Of a stretch of DNA of 64,000 nt, positions 38,547-48,654 are shown piece after piece. Source of the DNA: Paenilisteria portnoyi (GTDB taxonomy: Bacteria; Bacillota; Bacilli; Lactobacillales; Listeriaceae); NCBI RefSeq assembly GCF_014322795.1, contig NZ_JAASTT010000006.1:62001-126000 (forward strand), given 5' to 3'. Both the position numbers and the translations under genes were made by a program. Each line of letters opens with the position of its first letter. Position 1 is the stretch's first letter. The notes under the pieces are model-generated. The model saw only the letters and a list, made by a program, of their open reading frames with translations, did no database searches and was not told the DNA's origin.

Positions 38547-39434
38547 TTAAACTTTCAAGAATCTACGGATGGATATTGCGCTTCCCCATATACCAATCAA
38601 TACTCCAATAGCAATGATTAGCCCTGATATTTCATACATGAATGGGCTTGGTGCTAATAAGGAAAGGTTAGTGCCTTCTCCAAGTCTTGGGTTGATAAGA
38701 TTGTAAGTGTTAATGTAACCTACAAATGTTAGTATCACTGGCACAATAGATCCTAACAGACCTAGCCAAGCGCCTTCTAACACGAACGGCCACCGGATAA
38801 ACCAGTTTGTCGCCCCTACCAACTTCATAATCTCAATCTCGGTTCGACGCGAGTAAATCGCAATCTTAATCGTATTGGAGATTAGGAACATGGCTGTTAA
38901 TAAAAGACCAGCACTTAATATGATACCAGCATATCGTCCCCATTTCAAGACATTAAACAATTTATCTACTGTTTTTTCACCATAGTTCACTTTTGCGACA
39001 TATTTCATTTCCTGAATCTCGGATGCAACTTTGGCCGTTTCACTCGGCTCCTTCGCTTGAACAATGAACACATCGTAAAGTGGATTATCTTGTTGGAACA
39101 ACTCGAAATCCTTACCATATGTAGAGACTAACTTCTCCATTTGCTCATCTTTGGAAGAAAATGTGACACTATCGACGCCGCTAAGCTCTTCGATATTGGC
39201 TTTTAATTCATCCTGTTGATCTTTTGTCGCAGTAAGTTGGATATGCACGTTAATTTCAACGTCATTCTCCACATCATCTGCTAACTTGTTCATGTTCATC
39301 ATAATTGCGAAGAACACACTGACTAAAATCAAAGTTACTGTTACCGCACTAGCTGCAGCGAATGTCATCCAACCGTTACGATAGAGACTCTTAAAGCTCT
39401 CTTTAAAATGTCTACCTACTGTTCTAAATTTCAT
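38547..39434 (-). CDS. ftsX: cell division ABC permease FtsX
   Basis: Membrane partner of FtsE, 295 residues from ATG 39434, which has AAGGAG 9 bp upstream. An open frame extends 16 codons further but lies inside ftsE. It has a first helix at about 22-45, a large extracellular domain (about 50-165) that contacts hydrolases, and three C-terminal helices. It overlaps ftsE by 11 bp. With FtsE it transmits ATP-driven motion to the coiled-coil hydrolases encoded next door. Confidence 0.94.
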   Translation of the reverse strand: MKFRTVGRHFKESFKSLYRNGWMTFAAASAVTVTLILVSVFFAIMMNMNKLADDVENDVEINVHIQLTATKDQQDELKANIEELSGVDSVTFSSKDEQMEKLVSTYGKDFELFQQDNPLYDVFIVQAKEPSETAKVASEIQEMKYVAKVNYGEKTVDKLFNVLKWGRYAGIILSAGLLLTAMFLISNTIKIAIYSRRTEIEIMKLVGATNWFIRWPFVLEGAWLGLLGSIVPVILTFVGYINTYNLINPRLGEGTNLSLLAPSPFMYEISGLIIAIGVLIGIWGSAISIRRFLKV

Positions 39435-40110
39435 AGCCATAATCTCCTTGCTGTTCATCCCGAACGATTCTGCCGTTTTCAATAGCGATTACACGGTGCT
39501 TCAGAGTATTAACAATCTCTTTATTGTGTGTCGCCATCACGATTGTCGTTCCGCGATTACTTATTTCTTCAAGGATATTCATGATTTCCCATGAAGTATC
39601 AGGATCGAGGTTCCCAGTTGGTTCATCTGCAATTAAAACCTGTGGCATATTTGCAATCGAGCGAGCAATCGAAATCCGTTGTTGCTCACCGCCAGACAAC
39701 TCATCTGGTAGCATTCTGACTTTATGTTTCAAATTAACTAGGTCAAGCACTTCCATGACACGGTCTTTGATGACTTTCGGATCTTCTTCTACTACTTCCA
39801 TCGCATAAGCAATGTTTTCATAAACGGTTTTGCTTGGAAGCAATTTAAAATCCTGAAAAACAACACCGACATGTCTTCTTAAAAATGGTACTTCGCGATT
39901 CTTCATATTGAGTAAATCAAATTTACCAACATTAATCGTTCCTTTTGTCGCTCGCTCTTCGCGGTATATCATCTTGATAAAAGTCGATTTACCAGCACCA
40001 CTCGGCCCTACGACATAAACGAATTCTCCCTGGTCAATCCGAATGTTCAATCCATTCGCGGCTGTAATACCATTGGGATACTTCTTGTAGACATCTTCCA
40101 TAATAATCAT
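39424..40110 (-). CDS. ftsE: cell division ABC ATPase FtsE
   Basis: A 228-residue ATPase with Walker A GPSGAGKST (about 35-43), Q-loop VFQDFKLL, signature LSGGEQQR and Walker B VLIADEPTGNLD. It drives FtsX. It starts at ATG after a 554-bp non-coding stretch and overlaps ftsX at its end, so the two are translationally coupled. Confidence 0.95.
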   Translation of the reverse strand: MIIMEDVYKKYPNGITAANGLNIRIDQGEFVYVVGPSGAGKSTFIKMIYREERATKGTINVGKFDLLNMKNREVPFLRRHVGVVFQDFKLLPSKTVYENIAYAMEVVEEDPKVIKDRVMEVLDLVNLKHKVRMLPDELSGGEQQRISIARSIANMPQVLIADEPTGNLDPDTSWEIMNILEEISNRGTTIVMATHNKEIVNTLKHRVIAIENGRIVRDEQQGDYGYEI

Positions 40111-40612
40111 TTTATCACCTAACTATGCCTTTCTTAAATCAAGTTCGAATGATATAACGTGTAAGATAACCCGAATTGTACAATGAAGTCTCAAGCAAGA
40201 CTCACCATTTTTGCTGAAGCACTTGAAGTCACAACGCATAGTACAATTATAACACTTCAATCTTTCAGGTTCAGGTTAATTAGGTTACAGTTATATTTCA
40301 ACCAATGACAAGTTTTATTTTATTCGCAACATACTTATTTACATTTCATTTTAATCGTTAAAAATCTTACGTCATTCTCTTTCTGTAAAAGACCATAAAA
40401 AAACGTGCCCGAATTTCCGCACTGTTTTACTACTCTCCTATTGTACCGCGTTTTCCAGTGAATTAACATTACAGGGATATTAAAAATAGTTACAGTGAAA
40501 TCAATTGGAATAGACCACTTCCGTCACCCAAATTCCTTCCTAGGTACTCTGAATTAACTTCTTGTTACACAACTGTTATACAAAGCATACTCTATTTTAA
40601 AAACTGTATTAC
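40111..40612. other. long AT-rich gap upstream of ftsE
   Basis: No credible coding region. A minus-strand TATAAT (40251-40246) about 136 bp before ftsE is the best -10 candidate, with only a weak -35. In Bacillus cccB lies at this position, but I find no cytochrome (CxxCH) remnant here. The rest shows no repeat or RNA signature that I can name. Confidence 0.4.
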
Positions 40613-40648
40613 AAAAAAGCAACATTAACATAATCGGTCAATGCTGCT
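40613..40648 (-). terminator. yvjA terminator
   Basis: Arms 40618-40626 and 40640-40648 (nine pairs, one G-T) with a 13-nt loop, followed by TTTTTT on the minus strand, 16 bp beyond the yvjA stop. Confidence 0.8.
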
Positions 40649-40664
40649 CTATTTTATGGTCTAA

Positions 40665-41534
40665 CTATAGATTGAAGCCCTCTCCCATAACCTCACTTGC
40701 GCTCATAACAACCACAAATGCGTTTGGATCGATCTCTTTTATAACCCCTTTTAGCCTTGAAAATTCTGACTGAGCAATGACACACAACAAAATCTGTCTA
40801 TCATCTTCTGTGTAACCACCTTTTGCCGATAGGCGTGTAATGCCTCGATCAATTTTGTAAAGGATGGCGTGACGTATCTCATCTTGTTTTTCAGAAATAA
40901 TAAGCACGGTTTTCGATTGATTGAGCCCGACTTGAACAAGGTCAATCGTTTTACTCGTAGCGAACAAGCCGATAAGCGCGTATAACCCCGACTCGATATC
41001 AAAAACAAACATAGCCGCAATAACGACAAATCCGTCAATCAGCGCCACACAAATGCCCAGCGAAAGATTCGTGAATTTGTGTAAAATTTGGGCGATAACA
41101 TCCGTACCGCCAGTCGATGCTTTACCCCTGAAAACAATACCCAGACCCATCCCAACTAGCACACCACCAAATAATGCAGCAACAAGTGGTTCATGCGTCC
41201 AAACCGCCCAATCCGATGTCAAATAAACGAATAGTGGCATAATCATCGTGCCAACAAAGGTTTTAATACCAAACTGATAGCCTAAGAAAAATACCCCTGC
41301 AAAGAATAGCGGGATGTTAAAAGCCCATTGAATATAAGCAGGCGTCCATCCTGTTAAATAGTTAATAATCGTACTAATCCCGCTCACACCACCAGAAGCA
41401 ACATGATTTGGAAGTAGTAATACATTAAATGCTACAGCAATAATGAACGCGCCTAAAATAACATTGACATACTCCATCGCCTTCGCTAATTTAGGCGTCA
41501 GTTTACGCCGTTTGACTTGTTTCATCTCTTTCAT
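40665..41534 (-). CDS. yvjA: YitT/YvjA family membrane protein (DUF161 + DUF2179)
   Basis: A 289-residue protein with about five to six membrane helices (residues 20-200), including the family segment ASGGVSGISTI (47-57). A cytoplasmic DUF2179 domain follows (about 205-285; GYTEDDRQILLCVI). The function of this family is not established. It lies 9 bp downstream of prfB and in Bacillus yvjA occupies the same place next to prfB. Confidence 0.88.
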   Translation of the reverse strand: MKEMKQVKRRKLTPKLAKAMEYVNVILGAFIIAVAFNVLLLPNHVASGGVSGISTIINYLTGWTPAYIQWAFNIPLFFAGVFFLGYQFGIKTFVGTMIMPLFVYLTSDWAVWTHEPLVAALFGGVLVGMGLGIVFRGKASTGGTDVIAQILHKFTNLSLGICVALIDGFVVIAAMFVFDIESGLYALIGLFATSKTIDLVQVGLNQSKTVLIISEKQDEIRHAILYKIDRGITRLSAKGGYTEDDRQILLCVIAQSEFSRLKGVIKEIDPNAFVVVMSASEVMGEGFNL

Positions 41535-41543
41535 CTCTTCACC

Positions 41544-42645
41544 TTAATCGATCCGCGAGCGCAGATAACCATTGATAAATTCATCAATATCGCCATCCAT
41601 CACCGCTTGTGTATTTCCTGTTTCAACGCTTGTACGGTGGTCTTTCACCATCGAATATGGATGGAATACGTAAGATCGTATTTGGCTTCCCCAGCCTATT
41701 TCCTTTTGTTCCCCGCGAAGTTCAGCAAGCTCTTTCTCTTTCTCCTCTTGCTCTTTTTGATACAATTTCGCTTTTAACATTTTCATTGCTTGATCACGAT
41801 TTTTCAACTGCGAACGCTCGGATTGGCATGTGACAACAATTCCAGATGGGATATGTGTCATTCGAACGGCTGAATCGGTCGTGTTAATATGCTGACCACC
41901 TGCACCGGTTGCGCGATACGTATCAATTTTTAAATCCTCTGGGCGAACTTCGATTTCAATATCATCATCCATTTCTGGCATTACATCACATGATACGAAA
42001 GATGTGTGGCGACGTCCTGAAGAATCAAATGGTGAAATACGGACGAGACGGTGAACGCCTTTTTCCGCTTTTAAGTAGCCATATGCGTTATGTCCTTTAA
42101 TGAGCAATGTGACACTTTTGATTCCCGCTTCATCCCCTGCTTGGTAATCCAACATCTCGACTTTGAAATCCTTCTTATCAGCCCAGCGTTGGTACATGCG
42201 CAGTAACATCGATCCCCAATCTTGTGACTCCGTTCCACCAGCTCCTGGGTGCAGTTCTAAAATCGCGTTATTTTTATCGTAAGGCTCGCTTAACATTAAT
42301 TTCAATTCGAAATCGGTTAACTTTGCCACAAATTTCTCTAATTCTGTTTCTAATTCTGTTTGCAGCTCTTCATCTGCCTCTTCACGTAACAGTTCCAAGC
42401 TAAGTTCTAGGTTTTCTTGCTCTTCCTCCAACTCATGAAACGCATTGTACGTCTCTTTGTAACCATTCGCCTCATTGATGACTTTCTGCGCCGCTTGTTG
42501 GTCATTCCAAAATTCTGGATCCAACATTTGATCCTCTAACTCAGCAATTCGAACTTCTATGCTATCTAAGTCAAAGAGACCCCCTAAAGTCTTTGATTTG
42601 TTGGGTTGTCTTTTCTAGTTCATTGCGAATTTCAGCTAATTCCAT
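41544..42645 (-). CDS. prfB: peptide chain release factor 2, with programmed +1 frameshift
   Basis: Terminates translation at UGA and UAA. Translation starts at ATG 42645-42643 (AGAGGTG upstream) and reads 24 codons to CTT, then an in-frame TGA (42573-42571). A +1 shift continues at GAC (42572-42570) for 342 codons, for a 366-residue product typical of RF2. The recognition tripeptide region RISPFDSSG and the catalytic GGQ ([10 protein letters not shown]) are present. The frameshift autoregulates RF2: scarce RF2 favours the shift. It is not a pseudogene. Confidence 0.97.
42570..42585 (-). promoter_or_regulatory. prfB programmed frameshift site
   Basis: Minus-strand AGGGGG (42585-42580), 3 nt, then CTT-TGA-C. 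This is the canonical Shine-Dalgarno-like stimulator and slippery CUU-UGA-C of bacterial prfB. Confidence 0.97.
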
Positions 42646-42744
42646 TCTCAACACCTCTTTTTCAATTTTCATGCATAAAATAATGCACCTTTAATAATAT
42701 AGCATACTTGACCGGAAACTGCGATTAGTATAGCGATTCCAAAC

Positions 42745-42771
42745 AAAAAACCAGGAATTTTCCTGGTTTTT
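42745..42771 (-). terminator. secA terminator
   Basis: AAAAACCAGGAA pairs with TTCCTGGTTTTT (42746-42757 with 42760-42771; 2-nt apex in DNA, a few bases in RNA). T residues follow on the minus strand. Confidence 0.8.
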
Positions 42772-42779
42772 GCTCCTTA

Positions 42780-45293
42780 CTATTTCTCTTTTCCGTGACA
42801 ATTCTTATACTTTTCGCCACTTCCACAAGGACACGGATCATTACGCCCAATGTGTTGATCTTTGTGGACAGGTTGTTTCTTAGCAAGTGGTTTGCCTTCA
42901 TTCGGGTCAATAGCATCACCCTTAGCCACTTGTTCACGTTCAAGATTTTGACGAATTTCAGCTTTCATAATGTAACGTGCTACTTCTTCATCGATAGAAT
43001 TAATCATCGCTTCAAACATTTCGAAGCCTTCAGATTGATATTCACGTAACGGATCAATTTGACCATACGCACGTAAATGAATACCATCACGTAAATGATC
43101 CATTGCATCAATATGATCTACCCATTTCGTATCCACTACACGCAGCAATACTACTTTTTGGAACTCATTAAATTCTTCTTCTGGAAGCAATGTTTCTTTT
43201 TCATTATAAGCTTCATTCACTTTTTCTAAAATGAATTTTTGAATATCGCTAGTTTCCATATTTTTAATGTCATCTACACTGATTACGTCTTCCTGTAGCA
43301 AGTTAGCTTCCACGAAATCGATAATTCCTTGTAAATTCCATTCTTCGCGATCTTCTTGTCTTGGTGCATTGGATTGAACCACAAAATTCACGACGTTTTG
43401 AATCATTGGTTCGATAACAGAGCGTAAATTATTCTCAGCGGTAATAACTGCATAACGCTGTTTATAAATAACTTCACGTTGCTGACGTAGAACATCATCG
43501 TATTGCAGTACTTGTTTACGTGAATCAAAGTTATTTCCTTCGACACGTTTTTGAGCAGATTCAACAGCACGACTAACCATTTTACTTTGAATAGCTTCGT
43601 CGTCCATTCCAAATCGTTCCATCATTGATTTCATGTTATCTGAACCGAAACGTTTCATCAATTCATCTTCCATCGAAAGATAGAATTGTGTCACACCTGG
43701 GTCACCTTGACGACCTGCACGACCACGCAACTGATTATCAATACGTCTTGATTCATGGCGTTCTGTACCGATAACAGCTAAACCACCAGCTTCAATTGTA
43801 CCTTCACCGAGTTTAATATCCGTACCACGACCAGCCATATTCGTTGCAATCGTTACAGAGCCTTTTTCCCCAGCAAACTGGATAATTTCAGCTTCTTTTT
43901 CATGTTGTTTCGCATTCAAAACACTATGTGGTACACCTTTGCGTTTTAATTTATGGGAGATAACCTCAGACGTTTCGATTGCTACTGTACCAACTAGTAC
44001 TGGTTGTCCATTCGCATAACGTTCTGCAATATCTTCTACCACGGCATTAAATTTCGCATCAATCGATGTGTAGATTAAATCGGCTCGGTCATCACGAATG
44101 ATTGGCTTGTTCGTTGGAATTTCGATAACACGCATATTATAAATATCACGGAATTCTTCTTCTTCCGTTTTAGCCGTACCTGTCATACCAGATAACTTCT
44201 TATACATACGGAAATAGTTCTGGAACGTAATAGTCGCCATTGTTTGTGACTCATTTTGGATTGTAACGCCTTCTTTAGCTTCAAGCGCTTGGTGCAAGCC
44301 TTCACTGAAACGACGACCTTTCATAATACGACCAGTAAATTGGTCTACAATTAGTACTTCGTCATCTTGCACAACATAGTCAACATCAAGATGCATTGTA
44401 TAGTTAGCTTTCAAAGCTTGTGCAATATGATGTAGCAAAGTGGAGCTTTCTATGTCAAATAAATTCTCGACGTCGAAATACTTCTCACCTTTTGTCATAC
44501 CTTCTTCGGTCATATACACTGATTTCGTCTTGATATCAACCGTGTAGTCTTTCTCCACTGTCAATGTTTCAACGAATGAATTAGCACGAACGTATAGAAT
44601 AGTCGATTTCTCTGCTTGACCAGAAATAATCAATGGTGTTCTTGCTTCATCGACAAGGATAGAATCGACCTCATCAATGACAGCATAAGAAAGCGGGCGC
44701 TGAACCATTTGCTCTTTATAAACAACCATGTTATCACGCAAGTAGTCAAAGCCTAATTCATTATTCGTACTATACGTAATATCCGCAGCATATGCTTCAC
44801 GTTTTTCTTCGCTGGAAAGGACATTCAGATTAAGTCCAACTGATAAACCAAGGAAATTATATAGAACTCCCATCTCTTCAGCATCACGTTGCGACAAGTA
44901 CTCATTGACTGTAACAACATGAACACCATTGCCTGAGAGCGCATTTAAATAAACTGGTAGCGTTGCTGTCAAAGTTTTACCTTCCCCGGTTCTCATCTCT
45001 GCGATATTACCTTCGTGTAGCACAATACCACCCATTAATTGAACACGGAACGGGAACATGCCTAATGCACGCTTTGCTCCTTCACGCGCCACAGCAAAAG
45101 CCTCAACCAAAAGGGAATCCAGTGTTTCCCCATTCTGATATCGCTCTTTAAACGCTTCTGTTTTCTCACGTATCTCATCATCAGAAAGCTTTGCTGTTTC
45201 TTCTGCTAGCGCCTCAATCTGATCTGCTTTCTTCTCTAGATACTTGACATCTTTTTTACCAGATTCAAATATCTTTTTTAATAAACCTGCCAT
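42780..45293 (-). CDS. secA: preprotein translocase ATPase SecA
   Basis: Motor of the general secretion pathway, 837 residues from ATG 45293 (GGAG nine bases upstream; an upstream ATG in frame lacks support). Walker A TGEGKT is at 102-107. [14 protein letters not shown] (motif II region), helicase motif [10 protein letters not shown] and the C-terminal zinc/SecB-type motif [14 protein letters not shown] are intact. By length and zinc tail it is the housekeeping SecA1. The accessory SecA2 is not in this window. Confidence 0.97.
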   Translation of the reverse strand: MAGLLKKIFESGKKDVKYLEKKADQIEALAEETAKLSDDEIREKTEAFKERYQNGETLDSLLVEAFAVAREGAKRALGMFPFRVQLMGGIVLHEGNIAEMRTGEGKTLTATLPVYLNALSGNGVHVVTVNEYLSQRDAEEMGVLYNFLGLSVGLNLNVLSSEEKREAYAADITYSTNNELGFDYLRDNMVVYKEQMVQRPLSYAVIDEVDSILVDEARTPLIISGQAEKSTILYVRANSFVETLTVEKDYTVDIKTKSVYMTEEGMTKGEKYFDVENLFDIESSTLLHHIAQALKANYTMHLDVDYVVQDDEVLIVDQFTGRIMKGRRFSEGLHQALEAKEGVTIQNESQTMATITFQNYFRMYKKLSGMTGTAKTEEEEFRDIYNMRVIEIPTNKPIIRDDRADLIYTSIDAKFNAVVEDIAERYANGQPVLVGTVAIETSEVISHKLKRKGVPHSVLNAKQHEKEAEIIQFAGEKGSVTIATNMAGRGTDIKLGEGTIEAGGLAVIGTERHESRRIDNQLRGRAGRQGDPGVTQFYLSMEDELMKRFGSDNMKSMMERFGMDDEAIQSKMVSRAVESAQKRVEGNNFDSRKQVLQYDDVLRQQREVIYKQRYAVITAENNLRSVIEPMIQNVVNFVVQSNAPRQEDREEWNLQGIIDFVEANLLQEDVISVDDIKNMETSDIQKFILEKVNEAYNEKETLLPEEEFNEFQKVVLLRVVDTKWVDHIDAMDHLRDGIHLRAYGQIDPLREYQSEGFEMFEAMINSIDEEVARYIMKAEIRQNLEREQVAKGDAIDPNEGKPLAKKQPVHKDQHIGRNDPCPCGSGEKYKNCHGKEK

Positions 45294-45395
45294 GATCTTA
45301 TTCTCCTCTACTGTTTCTATACTTTCCCTGAAGTTCAAATCGTTGCGTTCTTCCCATTTTCTGACGCAACTGCCTTATCACAGGCACACTAGACA

Positions 45396-45425
45396 ATTCT
45401 ATCATCTTTCGCCTGCCTTTTACAA
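45396..45425 (-). promoter_or_regulatory. secA promoter
   Basis: Minus-strand -35 TTGTAA (45425-45420), 18-bp spacer, -10 TAGAAT (45401-45396), about 100 bp before the secA ATG. The remainder of the 45294-45568 gap is featureless. Confidence 0.6.
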
Positions 45426-45568
45426 CCTGTTTTCCTGTGAACATTTCGACGCATTTCCCTTGATTCTGTATAAAAGCCTAAGCTATGCGCTTTATTTAAA
45501 TAAAAAATATCTTCTCAAGCTCATTTTTTCGTCATTCACTTTTTTATTTCTGATTGGGTATTGACAAC

Positions 45569-45605
45569 AAAAGCCGAGATCCCCTTGTTTTGGATCCCGG
45601 CTTTT
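45569..45605. terminator. terminator after hpf
   Basis: AAAAGCCG-A-GATCC (45569-45582) pairs with GGATC-C-CGGCTTTT (45592-45605), one wobble on the RNA of the minus strand. A T tract follows the plus-strand copy as well, so it may act in both directions. Confidence 0.8.
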
Positions 45606-45621
45606 TAGAAGACAATCTAAG

Positions 45622-46185
45622 TTAATTGGTTTCAATCAAACCGTATTTACCATCTTTACGACGATACACGATGTTTGTCCCGTCTGACTCCGCATCTGTG
45701 TATACAAAGAAACTATGACCTAATAAATTCATTTGGAGTACAGCTTCCTCACTATCCATTGGTTTCAAAGAAAATTCCTTTGTACGAACAATGTCTAGCT
45801 CACTGTCATTCTCAAACTCATCTGATGCAGCGCTACCGTTTGCTTCAGAAAAAGCAAAGTAATCATGCTCAGCACCTTTATCACGGAATTTACGATTTAC
45901 TTTTGTTTTATGTTTACGAATCTGTCTCTCTAATTTGTCTACAATTAAATCAATACTTGCATATAAATCCCCGCTCGTTTCTTCAGCACGTAGCACTAAA
46001 TTTTTGAGAGGAATGGTCACTTCGACCTTTGCATTTTTATCGGAATAAACTTTAAGATTCACATGGACATTAGCATCTGGAGCCTCGCTGAAATAGCGCT
46101 CTAATTTGTCGATTTTCTTTTCAACATACTCTCTAATTGGCTCCGTTACTTCAATGTTTTCGCCACGAATGTTATACTTTAACAT
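45622..46185 (-). CDS. hpf: long ribosome hibernation promoting factor
   Basis: A 187-residue long-form HPF that pairs 70S ribosomes into inactive 100S dimers in stationary phase. The N-terminal domain (1-100; [18 protein letters not shown]) binds the decoding centre. A charged linker and the C-terminal dimerisation domain (about 130-185; [17 protein letters not shown]) follow. I start at ATG 46185 with AAAGGAGG 7 bp upstream. A SigB-type promoter candidate lies upstream, fitting its stress induction in Listeria. Confidence 0.95.
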   Translation of the reverse strand: MLKYNIRGENIEVTEPIREYVEKKIDKLERYFSEAPDANVHVNLKVYSDKNAKVEVTIPLKNLVLRAEETSGDLYASIDLIVDKLERQIRKHKTKVNRKFRDKGAEHDYFAFSEANGSAASDEFENDSELDIVRTKEFSLKPMDSEEAVLQMNLLGHSFFVYTDAESDGTNIVYRRKDGKYGLIETN

Positions 46186-46352
46186 AGCAATTCCTCCTTT
46201 GAAATAAAACAAATCATACTTTACAAGAAGTGAATGACTTCTTAGATACAGTCTACGTTATAATGTAGTATTTTGCAAACATTTACACGGAGCAAAATTA
46301 CTATATTCCAACCGTTTACATAGTCTGTAAGTATGATGCTGTTACTCTATTC

Positions 46353-46377
46353 ATTCCACAAATCCTCAAATACAAAC
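46353..46377 (-). promoter_or_regulatory. candidate SigB promoter of hpf
   Basis: Minus-strand GTTTGT (46377-46372), 13-bp spacer, TGGAAT (46358-46353) resembles the SigB consensus GTTTWW-N12-15-GGGWAW. It lies just beyond the comFC stop. Confidence 0.45.
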
Positions 46378-46400
46378 CTAAAATGATTGAAAATTTCGCT

Positions 46401-47090
46401 TTAACGGAAAATAGTGAGCGACGATACGCTTTTAGCACCCGCTTTTATAAGTGCTTCTGCCGCTAAATGTAATGTCGCCCCTGTTGTATAGATGTCATCA
46501 ATCAATACTATTTCTTTGGATTGCACAGCTATTTTATTTTCTACAAAAAAGAATTGTTCCTGCTCAATTCTTTCCTTACGTGTTTTTTTAGATTGCTTCT
46601 CAGTATGCTCCCTTCTCAGCTCCGTCTCAAATGAAATATCAGCTAAGTGAAGGAGCCCTTCCGTTTGATTGAATCCCCGCTCTTTTCTTCGCTCTAAACT
46701 AATTGGAAGCGGTATCGTCATATCTTTATCCATTTCCATCCACTTTCTTTTTAAAGGAGTTGCAAAGACTGCGGCAATCGCATAATCTCCTCTATATTTA
46801 TAAAGTGTCATTAAATCCTTAGCAAATTCATTATACGCGTAACAAGCTATATTTTTTTGTAAGTAGCCTTGCCTCTCTTTTACTGCCCATTTTTGGCAAT
46901 CTTCACAGACTATTGCTTTATCGGAGCCTTCCATCTGCCTGCCACACTTACCACAGACAACACCTTCAATTCGGCTCAACTTAGATGCACATCTAACACA
47001 AATCACACGTTCCTTTTCTAGCATAAATAAACTACCCCAAGAAATTTCTGATACCAATTCAGCTCTACATAGCAAGCATTTACTTTTCAT
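46401..47090 (-). CDS. comFC: late competence protein ComFC (phosphoribosyltransferase-like)
   Basis: A 229-residue cytosolic protein used in DNA uptake for transformation. The N-terminus carries four Cys pairs (C5/C8, C31/C34, C46/C49, CEDC near 63-66) likely binding zinc. The C-terminus has the phosphoribosyltransferase PRPP motif VLIDDIYTTGATL. It overlaps comFA by 11 bp. comFB is absent between or beside them. Confidence 0.92.
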   Translation of the reverse strand: MKSKCLLCRAELVSEISWGSLFMLEKERVICVRCASKLSRIEGVVCGKCGRQMEGSDKAIVCEDCQKWAVKERQGYLQKNIACYAYNEFAKDLMTLYKYRGDYAIAAVFATPLKRKWMEMDKDMTIPLPISLERRKERGFNQTEGLLHLADISFETELRREHTEKQSKKTRKERIEQEQFFFVENKIAVQSKEIVLIDDIYTTGATLHLAAEALIKAGAKSVSSLTIFR

Positions 47091-48423
47091 CTAATAATCC
47101 CTGGCGAATTCCTAGTTGATTCATCATTTTGATTTGTGCAATCGCTAACGCCATATTTTTAGATACACCGTTATGAAAAAATAATACGTCTCCTCGAGGA
47201 TAATCAAATTTCCGTCCAGCGCGACCAGATATTTGGACAAGTGCTGATTCTGTGAAAATTCTTCCTTCACTTCCAAAAACTCCTACCTGTACATTTGTAA
47301 AGGTTACCCCTCGTTCAAGAATTGTCGTTGTTAGTAATAATTTAATAGTACCGTCGCGCATCTGCTGTACCTTTTCTTTCCTTTCTGGATCAGCAGAATG
47401 TACTGTCAAAAGCGGCTCAAAATCTAGTTGTTCAAGAATGCCCGCTGCTTCTAACATAACTTTTATTTCTGGAAAAAATAATAGAACAGGACATCCCTCG
47501 TCCAGCTTCTGTCGCATCCAGTGGAGTATTTTGCTAGGTATTTTTTGTTTTTGTATTCTTTTTTTCCAATTACCTATCCATATTTTCTGAGGAACAGGGA
47601 GCGATTTTCTATGGTATCTTGCTGGAACTTTGACAAAATTACGCTTGCCATTATCACATTCTTTTTGCCATTTTCTATCTGGAGTTGCTGTGATAAAAAT
47701 GGAACACCCCGTACGCAATTGTGCCTTTTTAACAGCGTACTCCAAAAACGGATCTTTAGCATATGGAAAGGCATCCACCTCATCTATGAAAACAACATCA
47801 AATGCTTCATAAAATCTCACTAACTGATGGGTCGTGGCTACTACAAAGCGTTCGCCATTGTAGACATCTGTTGAATCCCCATATAAACAAACCATCTCCA
47901 CATCTGGAAATACTTCTTGTAGTCGTGGAAATAGCTCCAAACAGACATCTACTCTGGGTGACGCAACGCATAAACGCCCACCATGAATTAGCACTTCATT
48001 CATTCCTTCAAACATCATTTCTGTCTTTCCAGATCCTGCGACAGCCCATAAAAGCAAGTCTTCTCTCTCCGTTACAGCCTGATATACTTTGTCAGATGCC
48101 ACGCTTTGACCTGGGGATAACTCTCCTTTCCAAGCCAAGTAAGTACTCTTCTGATGCGGAACGCTAGTCACACTCGGTAAAAAGAAAAGATTAGTGCATT
48201 CTGTCATTTTCCCCATTATAATACAATTCCTGCAGTACCAACATTCTTCACTATCACACTGACTACAAGGGGATTTAAAAAATAGCTCTTCTAGATTATT
48301 TCCACATCTAAAACACATTTTCTTACTGTCATTGATTTGAATCGCTTTAACTTGTTGCATATCAGTAGTATCAAGAATTTCCTCTTTTAAAAACAACCGT
48401 CCCTCTATTTTACTTTGCAACAT
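47080..48423 (-). CDS. comFA: competence DNA uptake helicase ComFA
   Basis: DEAD-box-like ATPase thought to drive single-stranded DNA import. From ATG 48423 (GAGGTGAGG upstream) it has 447 residues. It contains a zinc-binding Cys cluster (about 37-67; CFRC, CSQC, CWYCRNC), Walker A AVAGSGKT (127-134), motif II FIDEVDAF, motif III ITATPD and motif VI QISGRAGRKFD. The gene appears intact, so the uptake machinery could be functional. Confidence 0.92.
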   Translation of the reverse strand: MLQSKIEGRLFLKEEILDTTDMQQVKAIQINDSKKMCFRCGNNLEELFFKSPCSQCDSEECWYCRNCIIMGKMTECTNLFFLPSVTSVPHQKSTYLAWKGELSPGQSVASDKVYQAVTEREDLLLWAVAGSGKTEMMFEGMNEVLIHGGRLCVASPRVDVCLELFPRLQEVFPDVEMVCLYGDSTDVYNGERFVVATTHQLVRFYEAFDVVFIDEVDAFPYAKDPFLEYAVKKAQLRTGCSIFITATPDRKWQKECDNGKRNFVKVPARYHRKSLPVPQKIWIGNWKKRIQKQKIPSKILHWMRQKLDEGCPVLLFFPEIKVMLEAAGILEQLDFEPLLTVHSADPERKEKVQQMRDGTIKLLLTTTILERGVTFTNVQVGVFGSEGRIFTESALVQISGRAGRKFDYPRGDVLFFHNGVSKNMALAIAQIKMMNQLGIRQGLLDEK

Positions 48424-48520
48424 CCTCACCTCGTACATCCATTTATACACGAAAGAAAAAAGAATTGCCAATGGCTAATTTTAGATTCTCAGCCCCCATT
48501 ATGTCTTTATCGATGCATGT

Positions 48521-48529
48521 ATCATAGCA
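48521..48529 (-). promoter_or_regulatory. extended -10 upstream of comFA
   Basis: Minus-strand TGCTATGAT (48529-48521), about 98 bp before comFA. It has no consensus -35, as usual for activator-dependent promoters. I could not find two well-spaced AAAA-N5-TTTT ComK boxes here. Confidence 0.4.
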
Positions 48530-48619
48530 ATATTTACTTTTTTATCTGGTTTTCAAACTTTTTGTGACCGATTTGGACTTTTTTATGCTTTTTATTTTTT
48601 CTTACTCATAAGCTATACT

Positions 48620-48644
48620 AAAAAAAACCTCCTAAATTAGGAGG
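48620..48644 (-). terminator. degV terminator
   Basis: CCTCCT/AGGAGG stem (48628-48644) followed by eight T residues on the minus strand, 10 bp past the degV stop. Confidence 0.85.
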
Positions 48645-48654
48645 CTGAAAATAT

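Noticed and set aside
40111-40612. Decayed cytochrome c (cccB-like) gene upstream of ftsE
   Set aside because: Bacillus has one here, but no CxxCH heme motif or coherent reading frame is present.
41544-42645. prfB looks broken by a TGA at codon 25
   Set aside because: The AGGGGG-n3-CTT-TGA-C context is the conserved programmed frameshift of release factor 2, so the gene is intact.
48521-48600. ComK box upstream of comFA
   Set aside because: T-rich runs are present, but I cannot find two AAAA-N5-TTTT boxes at an accepted spacing.
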